DNA from: Branchipolynoe longqiensis
Taxonomy: Eukaryota > Annelida > Polychaeta > Phyllodocida > Polynoidae
NCBI GenBank assembly: GCA_030323885.1
Contig: CM059186.1
Location: 167,769,417-167,833,416, forward strand
Direction: 5' to 3'
Length of the DNA stretch: 64,000 nt
The notes under the pieces were generated by a model. The model saw nothing but the letters and a program-made list of their open reading frames with translations, made no database searches and had not been told where the DNA came from. Within the stretch, counting starts at the first letter, position 1; every line of letters begins with the position of its first letter. Positions 1-10,838 of the stretch are shown in pieces. A program made the position numbers and the translations under genes.

Positions 1-435
1 AATAGCATTCAACAGCACAACACATCACATAACAGCACACAAGAGCACGTATCATCACCTAGCAGCACACATGACCACACATCATCAAACATCAGCACAC
101 AGCAGGACACACCATTATTCAGCAGCACATAACCGCACACATCATCACAAACATTATACATCATCAGAGATCTTTATACATCACATAGTAGGACACAATA
201 ACACGCAGCAGCACACACCAGGACACATCAGCACACAACGTGACACATCAGCACACATCACGACACAGCTGCACACATCAGCACACATCAGCACAGAGCA
301 GCACCCATCATTACACATCAAGACACAGCAGCACCCATCATTACACATCAATACACAGCAGCACACATCATTACACATCAGCATACAGTAGCAAACAGCA
401 GCACCCAGCAACACACAACAGCAAACAGCAGCACT
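1..435. repeat. Degenerate 10-bp tandem array (ACACATCAGC type)
   Basis: Units of about 10 bp such as ACACATCAGC and ACAGCAGCAC repeat from the window edge, with a visible 30-bp super-period at 300-390 (CAGCAGCACCCATCATTACA...). The array is cut by the window start. It stays open in several frames on both strands, giving His/Thr/Ser-rich or Cys/Val/Met-rich frames that look like repeat by-products, not genes. Confidence 0.85.
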
Positions 436-590
436 GCTCAGTTGCTCCCGGCTCTGAGCAGCCCATTGCAGCTCGCTGTGGCTCGCCCATGATCACTCAG
501 GTCTCGGCGCGCTTAAAGCTACAGCGGCGCCTCCCTCCTCCAGTAGCTATATCCCGGGGGAGCCGGCCCGGTCATACTTGTCGGCGCGTT

Positions 591-905
591 GATATCCATG
601 TCCCCCACCCTGCCCCGCACCGTCCCGCCCCGCCCCGCCCCGCCCAACCCTACCCGCACCGTCCCGCTCCGCCCTGCCCTGCCCTGCCCCGCCCCGCCCA
701 GTACGCTCAGCCCCGCCTCGTCCCACCCTGCCCTGCCCGCTCCGCCCTGCCCCACCTCGTCCCGACCCTCATCCTCAGTCTCGCCCTAAGCCGCCCTGCC
801 CCGACCCGCCCCACCCCGACCCGCCCCCTCACTCCCACACCACCCCGCCCCGCCTCACCCCGCCCTACTCCGCCCCGCCCCGCCCTGCCCCACTGTGCCC
901 CACCC
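591..905. repeat. C-rich 5-bp array (CCCGC/CCCTG)
   Basis: About 300 bp of degenerate CCCGC and CCCTG pentamers. The minus strand is correspondingly G-rich with many GGG runs and could form G-quadruplexes. The Pro/Ala/Arg-rich frames across it are low-complexity. No gene signal is seen. Confidence 0.85.
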
Positions 906-1078
906 CCTCACTTCCGCGCCCATCGCCGGTGCCCATAATTCATCCCCTACTTGATCCCGGGCCCGTCCCTCCGCCGGGGATGGCCGGGGCTGGCCGGCGC
1001 CTCGCCCGGTCCCCTTCTCGTGGGAGAAGCCACTGCTCGCCCGGCTCGGCTTTCTGATGGCTTCCGAAGTTGCTTCCT

Positions 1079-1480
1079 GGCACAACGCCACCGCTGACCC
1101 CCAGGCACCCCTCCCCCTCCTCCTCCCCTAACCAGAGCTCCCCCTTTCCCACACGCAACCAGCGCTCCCCCCTCCCCCACCCGCAACCACCGCTCCCCCT
1201 CACCCACAGCCAACCACCGCTCCCCCACCCCCAACCACCGCTCCCTCCTCCCTCACCCCAACCACCGCTCCCCCACCCGTCCCCACCGCTCTCCCCCACC
1301 TACCCCCAACCACCGCTCCCCCTCCCCCACTCCCAACCACCGCACCCCCGCCCCACCCGCCCCCACCCACCCCCCTCCCCCCACCCCAAACCACCTCCCC
1401 CTTCCCCGGCACCAAGCACCTCTCGCCCTCCCCCCCACACCCCACCTCCACCTCCCTCCTCTCCCTACCATCTCAGTGCC
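1079..1480. repeat. About 20-bp C-rich minisatellite
   Basis: The core CAACCACCGCTCCCCCACCC recurs imperfectly from 1160 to 1345, with a more degenerate C-rich flank on each side. It begins just after a short GC-rich segment of ordinary composition (950-1075). Confidence 0.85.
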
Positions 1481-2314
1481 CAAACCCCTGATATGTAATT
1501 CGCGTCAAATTCCTCGTCCCGACGGTAGACCGTCGCGGGAGTTTTGGGGACGATTGATTCGTGGCTGGGCGGCGGCGGTGGCTGGGGGGGGGGGGGGGCG
1601 GCTGAGGGGGGCCGCCAGGCGGACTGAGGGGGGTCGGGGGCGGGTTATGGCTTACGGCGCGGCTGCCTCCCCGTGCCGTCAGCATGTAATATTCACGTAG
1701 GAGACGCCGGGGACCCGGGTACGCTCCACTGCCCTAATATACATACGCTGCGAGTGACGTCACACTAGTGTGGTTTCCGATCACCACCACCAGGTGTCGT
1801 GAGGTGGTGACCCGGGAAAGCGCCCGGCGCCCTATTAAACCAACACCAGCTAATGCAGCTCAACGGGCGGTCCTTGCGCCCCAGCTCCCCCGTCCTCGCA
1901 CCCCCCCCCTCCCCCCCCCACACAAACCCCTCCTCTCGCGCCCCCCACATCCACCAGCTCAGCCCCACCCCACCGCTCCCCACCCACACCAGCCCCGCCC
2001 AGTTATCACCAGTTCAACAAAAGGGACTGCGTTATATTTGAAGACATCTATTTCCAAGATGGTCATAACCCTCATGTCTGAAGTCGAACGGAGAATAGAT
2101 GAATTCCACTATTACCCCCACCCTCTGATGACAGTGGAAGCAACAATTTAAATACCAGCTCACTGTGCATCATTGCATCATAAAGGTTTACCAGAACCAG
2201 TCCACCTTCTGTAGAATGTTCCTTTGATATTCTCCACATCGAATGCTACCAGAAACAATTGTAAAACCTGTTCTAGCAATGGCTGGTTGCATAACTCTAA
2301 CTCTACCCCGGCTG
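1481..2314. other. Spacer with poly-G, a CRE-like palindrome and a C-rich patch
   Basis: Mostly single-copy. It holds a G run at about 1583-1598, a perfect TGACGTCA palindrome at 1755-1762, and a C-rich stretch at about 1888-2000. Open frames in 1476-2151 are short, and the longer ones are Pro-rich from the C tract. No conserved protein was recognised. Confidence 0.6.
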
Positions 2315-2890
2315 TACCAGTCACAGTTCACTGCACACCACCCCTTCTCTAATGACGATGGATCACTGCACACAACCCCTTTTGAACCAGCCAAGGTTCA
2401 CTGCACACCACCCCTTCTCTAACGGCCATGGTTCACTGCGCGCAGACCCTTCTCTAACGGCCAAGGTTCACTGCGCGCAGACCCTTCCGTACCAGCCCCT
2501 TCTGTACCAGGGATGGTTCAGCGCACACTACCCCTTATATGAAGGCCATGGTTGACTGTGCACCTCCCCTTCTGTAATCACAATGGTTCACTGTACACCA
2601 CCCATTCTGTAATCACAATGGTTCACTTCACACCACCACCCCTTCTCTAACGGCCATTGTTTACTGCACAGCACCCCTTCTCTAACTGCCATTGTTCACT
2701 GCACACCGCCCCTTCTATAATGGCCATGGTTCACTGCGCACTGCCGCTTCTTTAAGGCCAAAGTTCACTGCTCGCCAACCCTTCTCTAGCGGCCACAGTT
2801 CACTGCACGCCACCCCTTCCCTAAAGGCCACATTTCACTGCACATCGCCACTTCTCTAACGGCCATGGTTCACTGCGTACCGCCCACTGT
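2315..2890. repeat. 35-bp minisatellite (GGTTCACTGCACACC...)
   Basis: About 16 diverged units run GGTTCACTGCACACCACCCC then TTCTCTAACGGCCAT. Units vary by small indels and by CACC versus CGCG in the middle. Confidence 0.9.
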
Positions 2891-3084
2891 AACTCGAACT
2901 GTGCCGGAGTCCTGTTTTTACGTGCTTAGTCAGCAAGTTTTGTGTCATAATGGATCATAATGGACATGAAAGCTAATCCATCTCACACACAGATCCATAC
3001 ACCTCGCCGGACTCCGGACGTAACGCGCTGTTTTGTAAGTGTATGAGGCTACAGAATGCCACATGACATATCAGAACGTGATGT

Positions 3085-4045
3085 ACTAGTATATTCTACT
3101 GCATACCGGTTCATACTGATCCAGGCCACTACATATCGGTATCTACTGTTACTTATCAGTACATCCCGGGACATACTGCTACTGACTACAGTACATACCG
3201 GTACATACTGATACAGATTTTGCTAGATACCGGTACATACTGCTTCAGGCCACTACGTACCGTTATGTACTACTACAACGCACTACATACCCATATGTAC
3301 TACTACAAACCCCTACATACCGCTATGTACCAATACCTACCTCTACATCCTGTTACATACTACGCCCTCGATGCTGCCACAGTGACATGGTTTTCTGCTT
3401 AGGGTTTGCTCCCTTAGCCTTCGTACTACTACACACCTCTATATACTGCTATGTACTACTACAACCCAGTACATACCGATATGTACTACTACAACCCACT
3501 ACATAACGCTATCTGATACTAAAACCCACTTCACACTGTTATGTCCTACTACAGCCCATACACCCCGATATGTCCTACTACAACTAACTACATACCACTA
3601 TCTACTTCTACATCCCACTACATACCGATATGTACTACTACAATTCACCACATACTGCTATGTACTACTACAACCCACTGCATACCGCTATGTACTACTA
3701 CAACCCACTACATACCGCTATGTCCTACTACATCCCACTACATACCGATATGTACTACTACAACTCACCACATACTGCTATTTACTACTACAACCCACTA
3801 CATACCGCTATGTACTACTACAACCCACTACATACAACTATGTCCTACTACAGACATGTACAGATGGCTATCTACTACTACAGCCCACTACATACCGAAA
3901 TGTACTACTACATACCTCTAGATACCGCTATATGTATACTAGTACTACAACCCACGACATACCGTTTTCCGACGACATACTCGTACACACCGCTATGTAC
4001 ACCTACATACCCCTACATACCGATATATACTACTACAAACCCCCT
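3085..4045. repeat. 30-bp minisatellite (CTACAACCCACTACATACCG...)
   Basis: The unit is CTACAACCCACTACATACCG plus CTATGTACTA. It is degenerate at 3085-3230 and more regular from 3420 to 3940. Because 30 is a multiple of three, Tyr/Thr/His-rich frames stay open, which explains part of a 501-codon frame running on into the next array. A retroelement fragment interrupts the array at 3371-3423. Confidence 0.92.
3371..3423 (-). mobile_element. 53-bp fragment of the LINE-derived repeat inside the 30-bp array
   Basis: ATGCTGCCACAGTGACATGG through CCCTTAGCCTTCG matches the LINE-derived copies at 40325-40790, 46866-47530 and 63598-63980. Against the last copy I see one mismatch in 53 bases. Strand is given as the LINE coding sense. 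Array units resume directly at the right edge (TACTACTACA). Confidence 0.85.
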
Positions 4046-4735
4046 GCACCCCAGACACGCCTCAGGCCCCGGCTCCCATCCTTCTTGCTTGACGTCCGGC
4101 GGGCAGGGGTGGGCGGGCCGGTGCTTATCGCATTGTGACCCGTGGCCGGAGCGAGCAGCTCGCGGACCGAGCTTCACATGGCTGACCTGCTCGTTACTCC
4201 CCGCCTCACTTCACCCGCCCTGGCGGGGGCAGCTCCAGGGGAGGCGGCTGTCAATAATGATACGGCGACGCGTACAAATGACTCAGCCTCGTGTGGTTCT
4301 GCTGTCACTCGACTGTGGCGCCTTCTGTGTGATATCACAAGGGGTGACCCTGTGTGGGACTGTATATAACAATGTGGCCCAGTGTGGCCGTGAATCTACG
4401 GGTCAGGTAGCCTCCAAGCCACCACGTTCGACTGCAGCCTACAGAGCCCGGCAATTCGCCCCGCACCCCATACTCTGTATGCGGCTCGAGCCGCCTGGTC
4501 ACCCGGGAGGCGCCCGGACCCCGGCGCGCCTCATTGTCATCCCACCGCCGTCCGGGTATCATCACCCTGATCCCCGTGTATGGCCGCCGGTCCCGGGGGT
4601 CACCAGGTATGGGCCGGTCACTGGGGGTGGGGTGGGGTGGGATAGGGGGAAGGCGGTATGCCGTGCGGCTAAGTCAAGGCGGTCACGGTACACACCAGCC
4701 CAGCCCAGCCCAGCCCCTTATTACACCAGCCGCTT
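4046..4735. other. GC-rich single-copy spacer
   Basis: Unique-looking GC-rich DNA between the 30-bp and 15-bp arrays. Open frames exist (for example 4142-4369 plus, 75 codons), but I recognise no domain, and composition alone can explain them. A short CCCAG repeat sits at 4698-4716. Confidence 0.5.
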
Positions 4736-5770
4736 ATCGCAGCAGCCCCTGTCCACACAACCCCTGTCCACACAACCCCTTTTCACACGACCCCTTTTCA
4801 CCCAGCCCCTTTCCACACAACCCCTTTTCACACATCCCCTTTCCCCACATCCCCTTTTCACACAACCACTTTTCACACATCCCCTTTCCCCACAGCCCCT
4901 TTTCACACAACCCCTTTTCACACATCCCCTTTCCCCAGAGCGCATTTTAACCCAACCCATTTTCACACATCCCTTTTCCACACAGCCCCTTTTAACCCAG
5001 GCCCTTTCCACACAACCCCTTTTAACCCAGCCCCTGTTCTCACATCCCCTTTTCACACACCCATTTGCCACACATCCCATTTTCACCCAGCCCCTTTTCA
5101 CACAACCCCTTTGCACACATACCCTTTTCACATAGCCCCTTTCACTCAGCCCCTTTTCACACAACCCCTTGTCAACCAACTCGTTCTCACACATCCCTTT
5201 TCCACACAACCCCTTTTAACCCAGGCCCTCTTCTCACATCCCCTTTGCACACATCCATTTGCCACACAACCCCTTTTCACCCAGCCCTTTTCCACACGAC
5301 CCCTTTTAACCCAGCCCCTTTCCACACAACCCCTTTTTGACCCGGTCCCTTTTCACACAGCCCCTTTTCACATATCCCCTTGCCACACATACCCTTTTCA
5401 CTCAGACCCTTTTCACTCAGCCCTTAATCACACAGCCCCTTTTCACACAGCCCCTTTTCAGTCAGCCCCTTTTCACTCATCCCCTAATCCTACAGCCCCT
5501 TTTCACACACCCCCTGGTCACATATCCCCTTGTCACTCAGACCTTTGTCACACAGCCCCATTTCACATAGCCCCTTTTTACACAGCCCCTTTTCACACAG
5601 CCTCACTCTCACACATCCCTTTTTCACATACACCATTTTTACGCGGCCCATTTTCACATACCCTAGTTCTTACAGAGCCTCATTTTCACACATCCTCATT
5701 TTTAAACACCACATTTGTAAACTGCCCCTACTTACACGTCCCCTTTTATTGATAGCCCCTTTCCACATAG
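4736..5770. repeat. 15-bp minisatellite (CCCCTTTTCACACAA)
   Basis: About 65 to 70 units of CCCCTTTTCACACAA/G, regular at first and more diverged after 5580. The 15-bp period keeps frames open on both strands: Phe/Pro/His-rich on plus, and a Cys/Lys/Gly-rich 162-codon frame at 4721-5209 on minus. No start context or signal supports a real protein. Confidence 0.95.
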
Positions 5771-6714
5771 CCTCGTCGTGAGCACCAGGTCTCTGACCAC
5801 CCCGCAGCCCGCTCTGTATTCACCACCCCACCAGCCTCCACTTAATGGCCACGCCCCACAAAGTGGACCCCGGGAATGTTAACACGGGCTCGTGGTTGTG
5901 GCGGACTTATTTCATCAACATTACTCGTACATCCTACCGGAATACTAATATGCCCACCGGCCTGCACTGCTCAGTAGGCACGCGCCAACCTGCCCACCCC
6001 CACCCCACCCCTCGCCCCCACTCACCCACACCCGCACTCACAGTCCCTCTAGCGAGATTCCGCGAGAGCTCAACGCCGGGTCACGTGATCACAGCAAGAG
6101 TGGGGTCTGTAACTATGGCGACGCGGGGACTGTTGATTAGTTGTGGTTAGGTTTAATAATGGCAGAGTTTGAAGGTGGGGGTAGGTGGGAGGGGGGGGCA
6201 GTTTTCGGTCGCAGCACATTCGCCGTCTTGTTCCTCCCCTAGGAGGATCTTGTCAACTGCAACAAGATAATCCACATCATCCACCTGGTAGATGGAATAG
6301 TTCTACACATACTTCTATTGCTAGGAGTAGACATTAGACATTAGATATTTTGTATTCACAATTGCCATACATTATTCCACAACCATATACTCTCCTATAC
6401 AATATACATTACAGGAACAGTGTAACCATTAAGAATTCTATTCGGCCATCAGAATACCCCAGCCCCTCATAAACAAAATAATATACCAAGCAAAATCATG
6501 AGCCCTGGAACTGATATCCAAATAACCTACAGATCCCATTGTATGATCTCTTTTTCTGGATGAGATGCCGACAGAAGTAGCAGTTGTTCGGAATGCTGAT
6601 GGATGGAGGTGTCTTTGGGTATATTGGGTATATTCAGCAAGCACTCACATCAACGAAGAGCCAGGAGATTAACATATTTAGCTGGGTCGTACAACAGTGA
6701 AGTGGGCACACTTC
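5771..6714. other. Single-copy spacer
   Basis: Holds a short C-rich patch at 5995-6040, a TCACGTGA palindrome at 6081-6088 and an AT-rich stretch at 6300-6430. The 22-mer at 6438-6459 is repeated exactly at 9672-9693. The part around 6390-6435 is weakly similar to the palindromic element at 50.1 kb. No gene was recognised. Confidence 0.5.
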
Positions 6715-6757
6715 GTTGGTTGGTGGAGGTTTACGTCCTGGCAACATCTAAGGTCAC
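6715..6757 (-). mobile_element. SINE 3' tail fragment
   Basis: Reading GTTGGTTGGTGGAGGTTTAC then GTCCTGGCAACATCTAAGGTCAC, this is the reverse complement of the SINE tail seen at 43928-44175. Body and tRNA head are not visible upstream, so it is a truncated copy. Confidence 0.75.
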
Positions 6758-7204
6758 TTTTATTTGCAATCTTAGATCATTCTTTTCGGAGATAATCAAT
6801 GCTCAGCGCCGGGTACTGGTCTTCTCGATGTGCAACATTCCCTGTGAGTTAGACAAGTTTCAAAGCATCTATTAATAAGCGTAACATGACTTTGACATGG
6901 TAGAGAAGGTATCGAGTTGAACCTACAAGGCTGCTTATAATACAGTTGGTAGGTCTGGGGAGATTCAGTGGACATTTGTGCATCTACTTTGGTTGACAAT
7001 AGAATTGCCGTGAAGGCGCGATGGGTTAAGTACTCAATGTAATGGAAGCTCAGAGAAGGAATATGAGCCCAGAGAGGTGCATATTGTTAGCACATGCAGG
7101 GGGCATACTGAAGTGGGCAGCCACCAGCTGGGGCTCTGCTGAGCACTGCAGGCAACCCTTTGTTGGCGTCACGTTAATGCGGAACGAGGAGAGAGGAGAC
7201 AGGA
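6758..7204. other. Spacer with no recognised feature
   Basis: Single-copy DNA of ordinary composition. An open frame at 7042-7314 runs into the GAGCAG array and is not supported as a gene. I see nothing else in it. Confidence 0.5.
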
Positions 7205-8288
7205 ACATGCACACGCATATAGGAGCAGACATGAGCAGAGAGGAGCAGATATTGACAGACATGAGCAGATTGGAGCAGATAGGAGAAGACATGAACAGAT
7301 ATGAGCAGACATGAGCAGATGTGAGCAGCCATGAGCAGATAGGAGCAGACATGAACATATATGAGCATACATGAGCAGATAGGAGCAGACATGATCAGAT
7401 AAGAGCAGATATGAGCAGACATGAACATATATGAGCAGTCATGAGCAGATATGAGCAAACATGAGCAGATATGAGCATATATGAGCAGAGTTGAGCAGAC
7501 ATGAGCATATTCGATCAGACATGAACGTATAGGAGCAGACATGAGCATATAGAAGCAGATATGAGCAGATATGAGCATACACGAGCAGATAGGAGCATAT
7601 AGGAGCCGATAGGAGCAGATACGAGCTGATAGGATCATATATGAGCAGATATGATCAGACATGAGCAGATATGAGCATAGATGAGCAGAGCTGAGCAGAC
7701 ATGAGCAGATTGGGTCAGACCTGAGCAGATAGGAGCAGACATCAGCATATAGAAGCAGATATGAGAGATATGAACAGATCTGATCATATAGGAGCATATC
7801 GGAGCAGAGCGAAGCAGATAGTATCAGACATGAGCAGATAGGAGCATACATGAGCGGGTAGGAGGATACATGAGCATATAGGAGAAGCTAGGAGCATATC
7901 GGAGCCGACCTAAACCGATAGGAGCAGACATGAACAGATAGGAGCAGATATGAGCAGATATGAGATGACAGGAGCAGATAAGAGCAGATAGGAGCAGACA
8001 TGAGCATGTAGGAACAGGTACAAGTAGACCTGAGCAGAGCGGAGCAGATAGGAGGAAGTTGAGGCAGATAACAGCAACTAATAGCATATCTTAACATGTA
8101 GTAGTAAATAGCATCAGATAATAGCATATATCAGCAGACATGAGATGGGAGGAGCAGATACGTGGGTACAAAAGTATATAACGGGAAGAAAATAGCATAT
8201 ATCAACATATAAAAGTCTATAACAACAGATAGTAGCATATATGAGCAGACATGAACAAATAGGAATAGACAGCAGATAGGAGCAGACT
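7205..8288. repeat. 10-bp tandem array (GAGCAGATAT/GAGCAGACAT)
   Basis: About 100 units of GAGCAGATAT, GAGCAGACAT, GAGCATATAG and variants. It degrades towards 8050-8288. Minus-strand frames such as 7174-7851 (225 codons, Ser/Cys/Leu/Ile-rich) arise because the unit has no stop on that strand. The hydrophobic look of these frames is a repeat effect. Confidence 0.95.
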
Positions 8289-8695
8289 AGATAAGAGATT
8301 CACCGGGTACTCACAGTACATGGGTGAATACCAACGTAGTCTAAATACAGGCGAAAATAGCTTTAGTATGGAACAAGATGTAGAATGCCTGGCTCTAGTG
8401 TCAAATGGTTACTTATATTGGCACATATTTGGTGAAATGGGAGAGAATGCAAAAATCGAAGATGGCGGCCATAGAACGCCGTCGATTTCAATTTTAAATC
8501 GTATTAAACTAGCTATTTTATTATATTTTTCAACTCAAAGGTAGCGGGTAAATATGAAGACATCTACAAAGAATAAATGTTGCTTCTTAGATTGTGAAAT
8601 TAGGCTCTCATTTCATTAACCCGCTTTTTCGACCGTTTTTATATAAGCTTAGTTTTCACCCGTGTATTGCGAGTCCCGGATGAATCCTTTATCCA
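8289..8695. mobile_element. MITE family 1, copy 1 (terminal inverted repeats)
   Basis: The left end (GATTCACCGGGTACTCAC from 8297) and the reverse complement of the right end (GATTCATCCGGGACTCGC from 8686) pair over about 32 bp, ending GGGTGAA. The interior aligns with 41890-42265 (ACGTAGTCTAAA, CAAATGG, TTGGTGAAATG, AAGATGGCG). No transposase is encoded; the 74-codon frame at 8320-8544 is interior sequence. It sits between two related GAGCAG arrays. Confidence 0.8.
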
Positions 8696-9260
8696 GGAGC
8701 AGCCATGGACAGGCACAGGCAGGTAGGAACAGGTACTAGTAGTTCTGGGCAGGTAGGAGCAGACATGAACAGCCACGAGCAGGTAGGAACAGGTACGGGC
8801 AGTTATGAGCAGGTAGGAGCAGACAAGAAGAGCCACGAGCAGCTAGAAGAGGTAAGAGTAGTTACAAGAAGGTAGGAGCAGACATGATATGCCACAAGCA
8901 GGTAGGAACAGGTACGAGTAGTTAGGAACAGGTAGGAACAGACAGGAACAGCCACGAGCAGGTAGGAAGAAGTATGCGTATATACGAGCAGGTCGGAGCA
9001 GACATGAAGATCCACGAGCATGTAGGAACAGGTACGAGTAGTTAGGAGCAGGTAGGAGCAGACATGACGATTCACAATCAGGTAGGAACATGTATGAATA
9101 GTTATGAGCAGGTAGGAACATATATGAACAGCCACGAGCAGGTAGGAATAGGTACCAGTAGTTAGGAGCAGGTAGGTGCAGACAGGAACAGTCACGAGCA
9201 GGTAGGAACAAGTACCAGTAGTTAGGAGCAGATAGGCACATATACGAGGAGACCTGAGCA
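8696..9260. repeat. 60-bp composite array (GAGCAGGTAG 10-mers)
   Basis: Ten-base units are organised into a 60-bp period: GAGCAGGTAGGAACAGGTAC then GAGTAGTTAG, then GAGCAGGTAGGAGCAGACAT then GAACAGCCAC. It is clearly related to the array at 7205-8288. Minus-strand Cys/Ser/Leu-rich frames (for example 8803-9300) are by-products. Confidence 0.93.
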
Positions 9261-9799
9261 CACGGGAGGATTTTGGAGCAGATAACAGCAAAAATAGCAT
9301 ATATCAGCACATATCAGTAGATAACACCGGATAACGGCAGATATGAGCAGACATGAGCAGGTAGTGGGAGATTAGCACAAATAGCAGATAGGACAAATGA
9401 GCAGATGCTAGCCAGATACCAGAAACTACCAGAATATAGGTTAAAACAGCAGGAGGCAGGAGGCAGCAATACACAGCAGCGTGTGGGTGCATATAGAAGT
9501 ATGTTGGAGTAGATCAGAGTGGACCTGATCAGTCATGAGCAGATATGAGAAGATATGAGCAGATAGGAACACCAAATCAGATTCTAGCAGAACCGACTAG
9601 ATAGGATCATATGGGCGAGTATCGGAGTACTGCCTGCCCTCTGACCTAGCAGCCAAACAAACCAGGGACGGCTATTCGGCCATCAGAATACCCTCTAGTG
9701 GCCACACAGTGGTGCAAGTGGCTACTGGTAAGGGAATGCACCAGGGAGCTTAGACTGATCACTTGTCCGCGTCCCACCTGTAAGGTAGACATGGTTGCA
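9261..9799. other. Decayed GAGCAG repeats grading into a spacer
   Basis: Scattered AGCAGATA-type units persist to about 9570. After that the sequence is unique, apart from the 22-mer at 9672-9693 shared exactly with 6438-6459. No gene was recognised. Confidence 0.6.
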
Positions 9800-10425
9800 G
9801 CCGGCCTTAGGTTGTTTTGTTACTACCAACATTATTGTTGATACCATTAATTGTATCCAACCAACAACGGTGTTGCTAGCAGCAATGGCATTGCTACAGA
9901 CAATGGTGTCGTTGGCAACAATAGGGTTGGTAGCAACAATTGTGTCGCTACAAACAATGGTGATGCCACCAACACTTGTGTTGCTACCAACAATGGTGGT
10001 TTTATCAACAATTGTGTTGTTACTAACACTGATGTTGCTAATAGCAATGGGGTTCCTACCAAACACCGGTATTGCTACCAACAATGGTGCTCCTCCGAAC
10101 AATGGTGTTGTTCTCAGCGTTGTTGTTTCTGCCACCAATGGTATCCAACCAACACTGGTTTTGCTACCAACAATGGCGTTTCTATACACACTTATCTTGC
10201 TACCAACTATGATGTTTTTACAAACAATCGTCTTGCTAACAGCAATGCCTTGAACCCAACAATATTCTTTCGACCGACAATGGCATTGCTAGCAACTTTG
10301 CTACCAACCGCTGCAAATCAAAGTGTTTCTTCCAGGAATGGCATTACGTACTACCGACATGGCGTTTGCTGCTAACACAAGGGTTGCTACCAACACTGGC
10401 GGCACTGCGCCCATGGTGTTGCTAG
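9800..10425. repeat. 18-bp minisatellite (GTTGCTACCAACAATGGT)
   Basis: About 34 diverged units of GTTGCTACCAACAATGGT. The period is divisible by three, so frames of 152 to 174 codons stay open on both strands (Asn/Thr/Gly-rich or Leu/Val/Thr-rich by frame). It decays after about 10250. Confidence 0.9.
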
Positions 10426-10695
10426 CAGCGCGTGTTCGTACGGCGTCTGTTCAGGGACGCTGCTTGTCGGGCTGTTGGTTGTCACTGATAATGATTATTA
10501 AAAGCGCGTCCACCTGCGGATCACGTGCCTTGTATCTCGGCAATCTGATGGACGCGGTGAACCGAGTTAGGACGCCGCCTAGCGGGAAAACCAGGGTCAG
10601 GACGAGGCCTGGGTGAAAGCAGGTGTTCAGGGAGCCGGCAGTGTGTCGGGGAGGTAGGCAGTAAATCCTATCTGTGAACTCAATGCTGGACACTG

Positions 10696-10838
10696 GGCGT
10701 GGTGGTCGAATCGGTAGAGCGTGCGCCTCATAAGCGGGAGGTCGGGAGTTCGCTTCCCGGTCGAGTCAAACCAATGATTTATGAAATTGGTATCTGTTGG
10801 TTCCTAGCCTGGCGCTCGACATCAATAGGATATAAAGT
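10696..10838 (+). mobile_element. tRNA-derived SINE, 5' head and start of body
   Basis: A tRNA-like head is visible, with an A-box-like TGGTCGAATCGGTAG at about 10703 and a B-box-like GGAGTTCGCTTCCC at about 10745. It is followed by the family body (GTCAAACCAATGATTTATGA..., CCTAGCCTGGCGCTCGACAT, CAATAGGATA). It stops before the 3' tail, so it is 3'-truncated. A functional tRNA is unlikely because no acceptor stem closes. Confidence 0.8.

Noticed and set aside
3630..5135. 501-codon plus-strand frame
   Set aside because: It joins the 30-bp and 15-bp arrays, both with periods divisible by three and stop-free units, through a GC-rich spacer. No homology recognised.
7174..9310. Hydrophobic Cys/Ser/Leu/Ile minus frames resembling membrane proteins
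   Set aside because: They come from the GAGCAG arrays; hydrophobicity follows from the reverse-complement codons of the unit.
10696..10770. Functional tRNA gene
   Set aside because: A and B boxes are present, but the acceptor arms do not pair and the segment continues into the SINE body shared with other copies.
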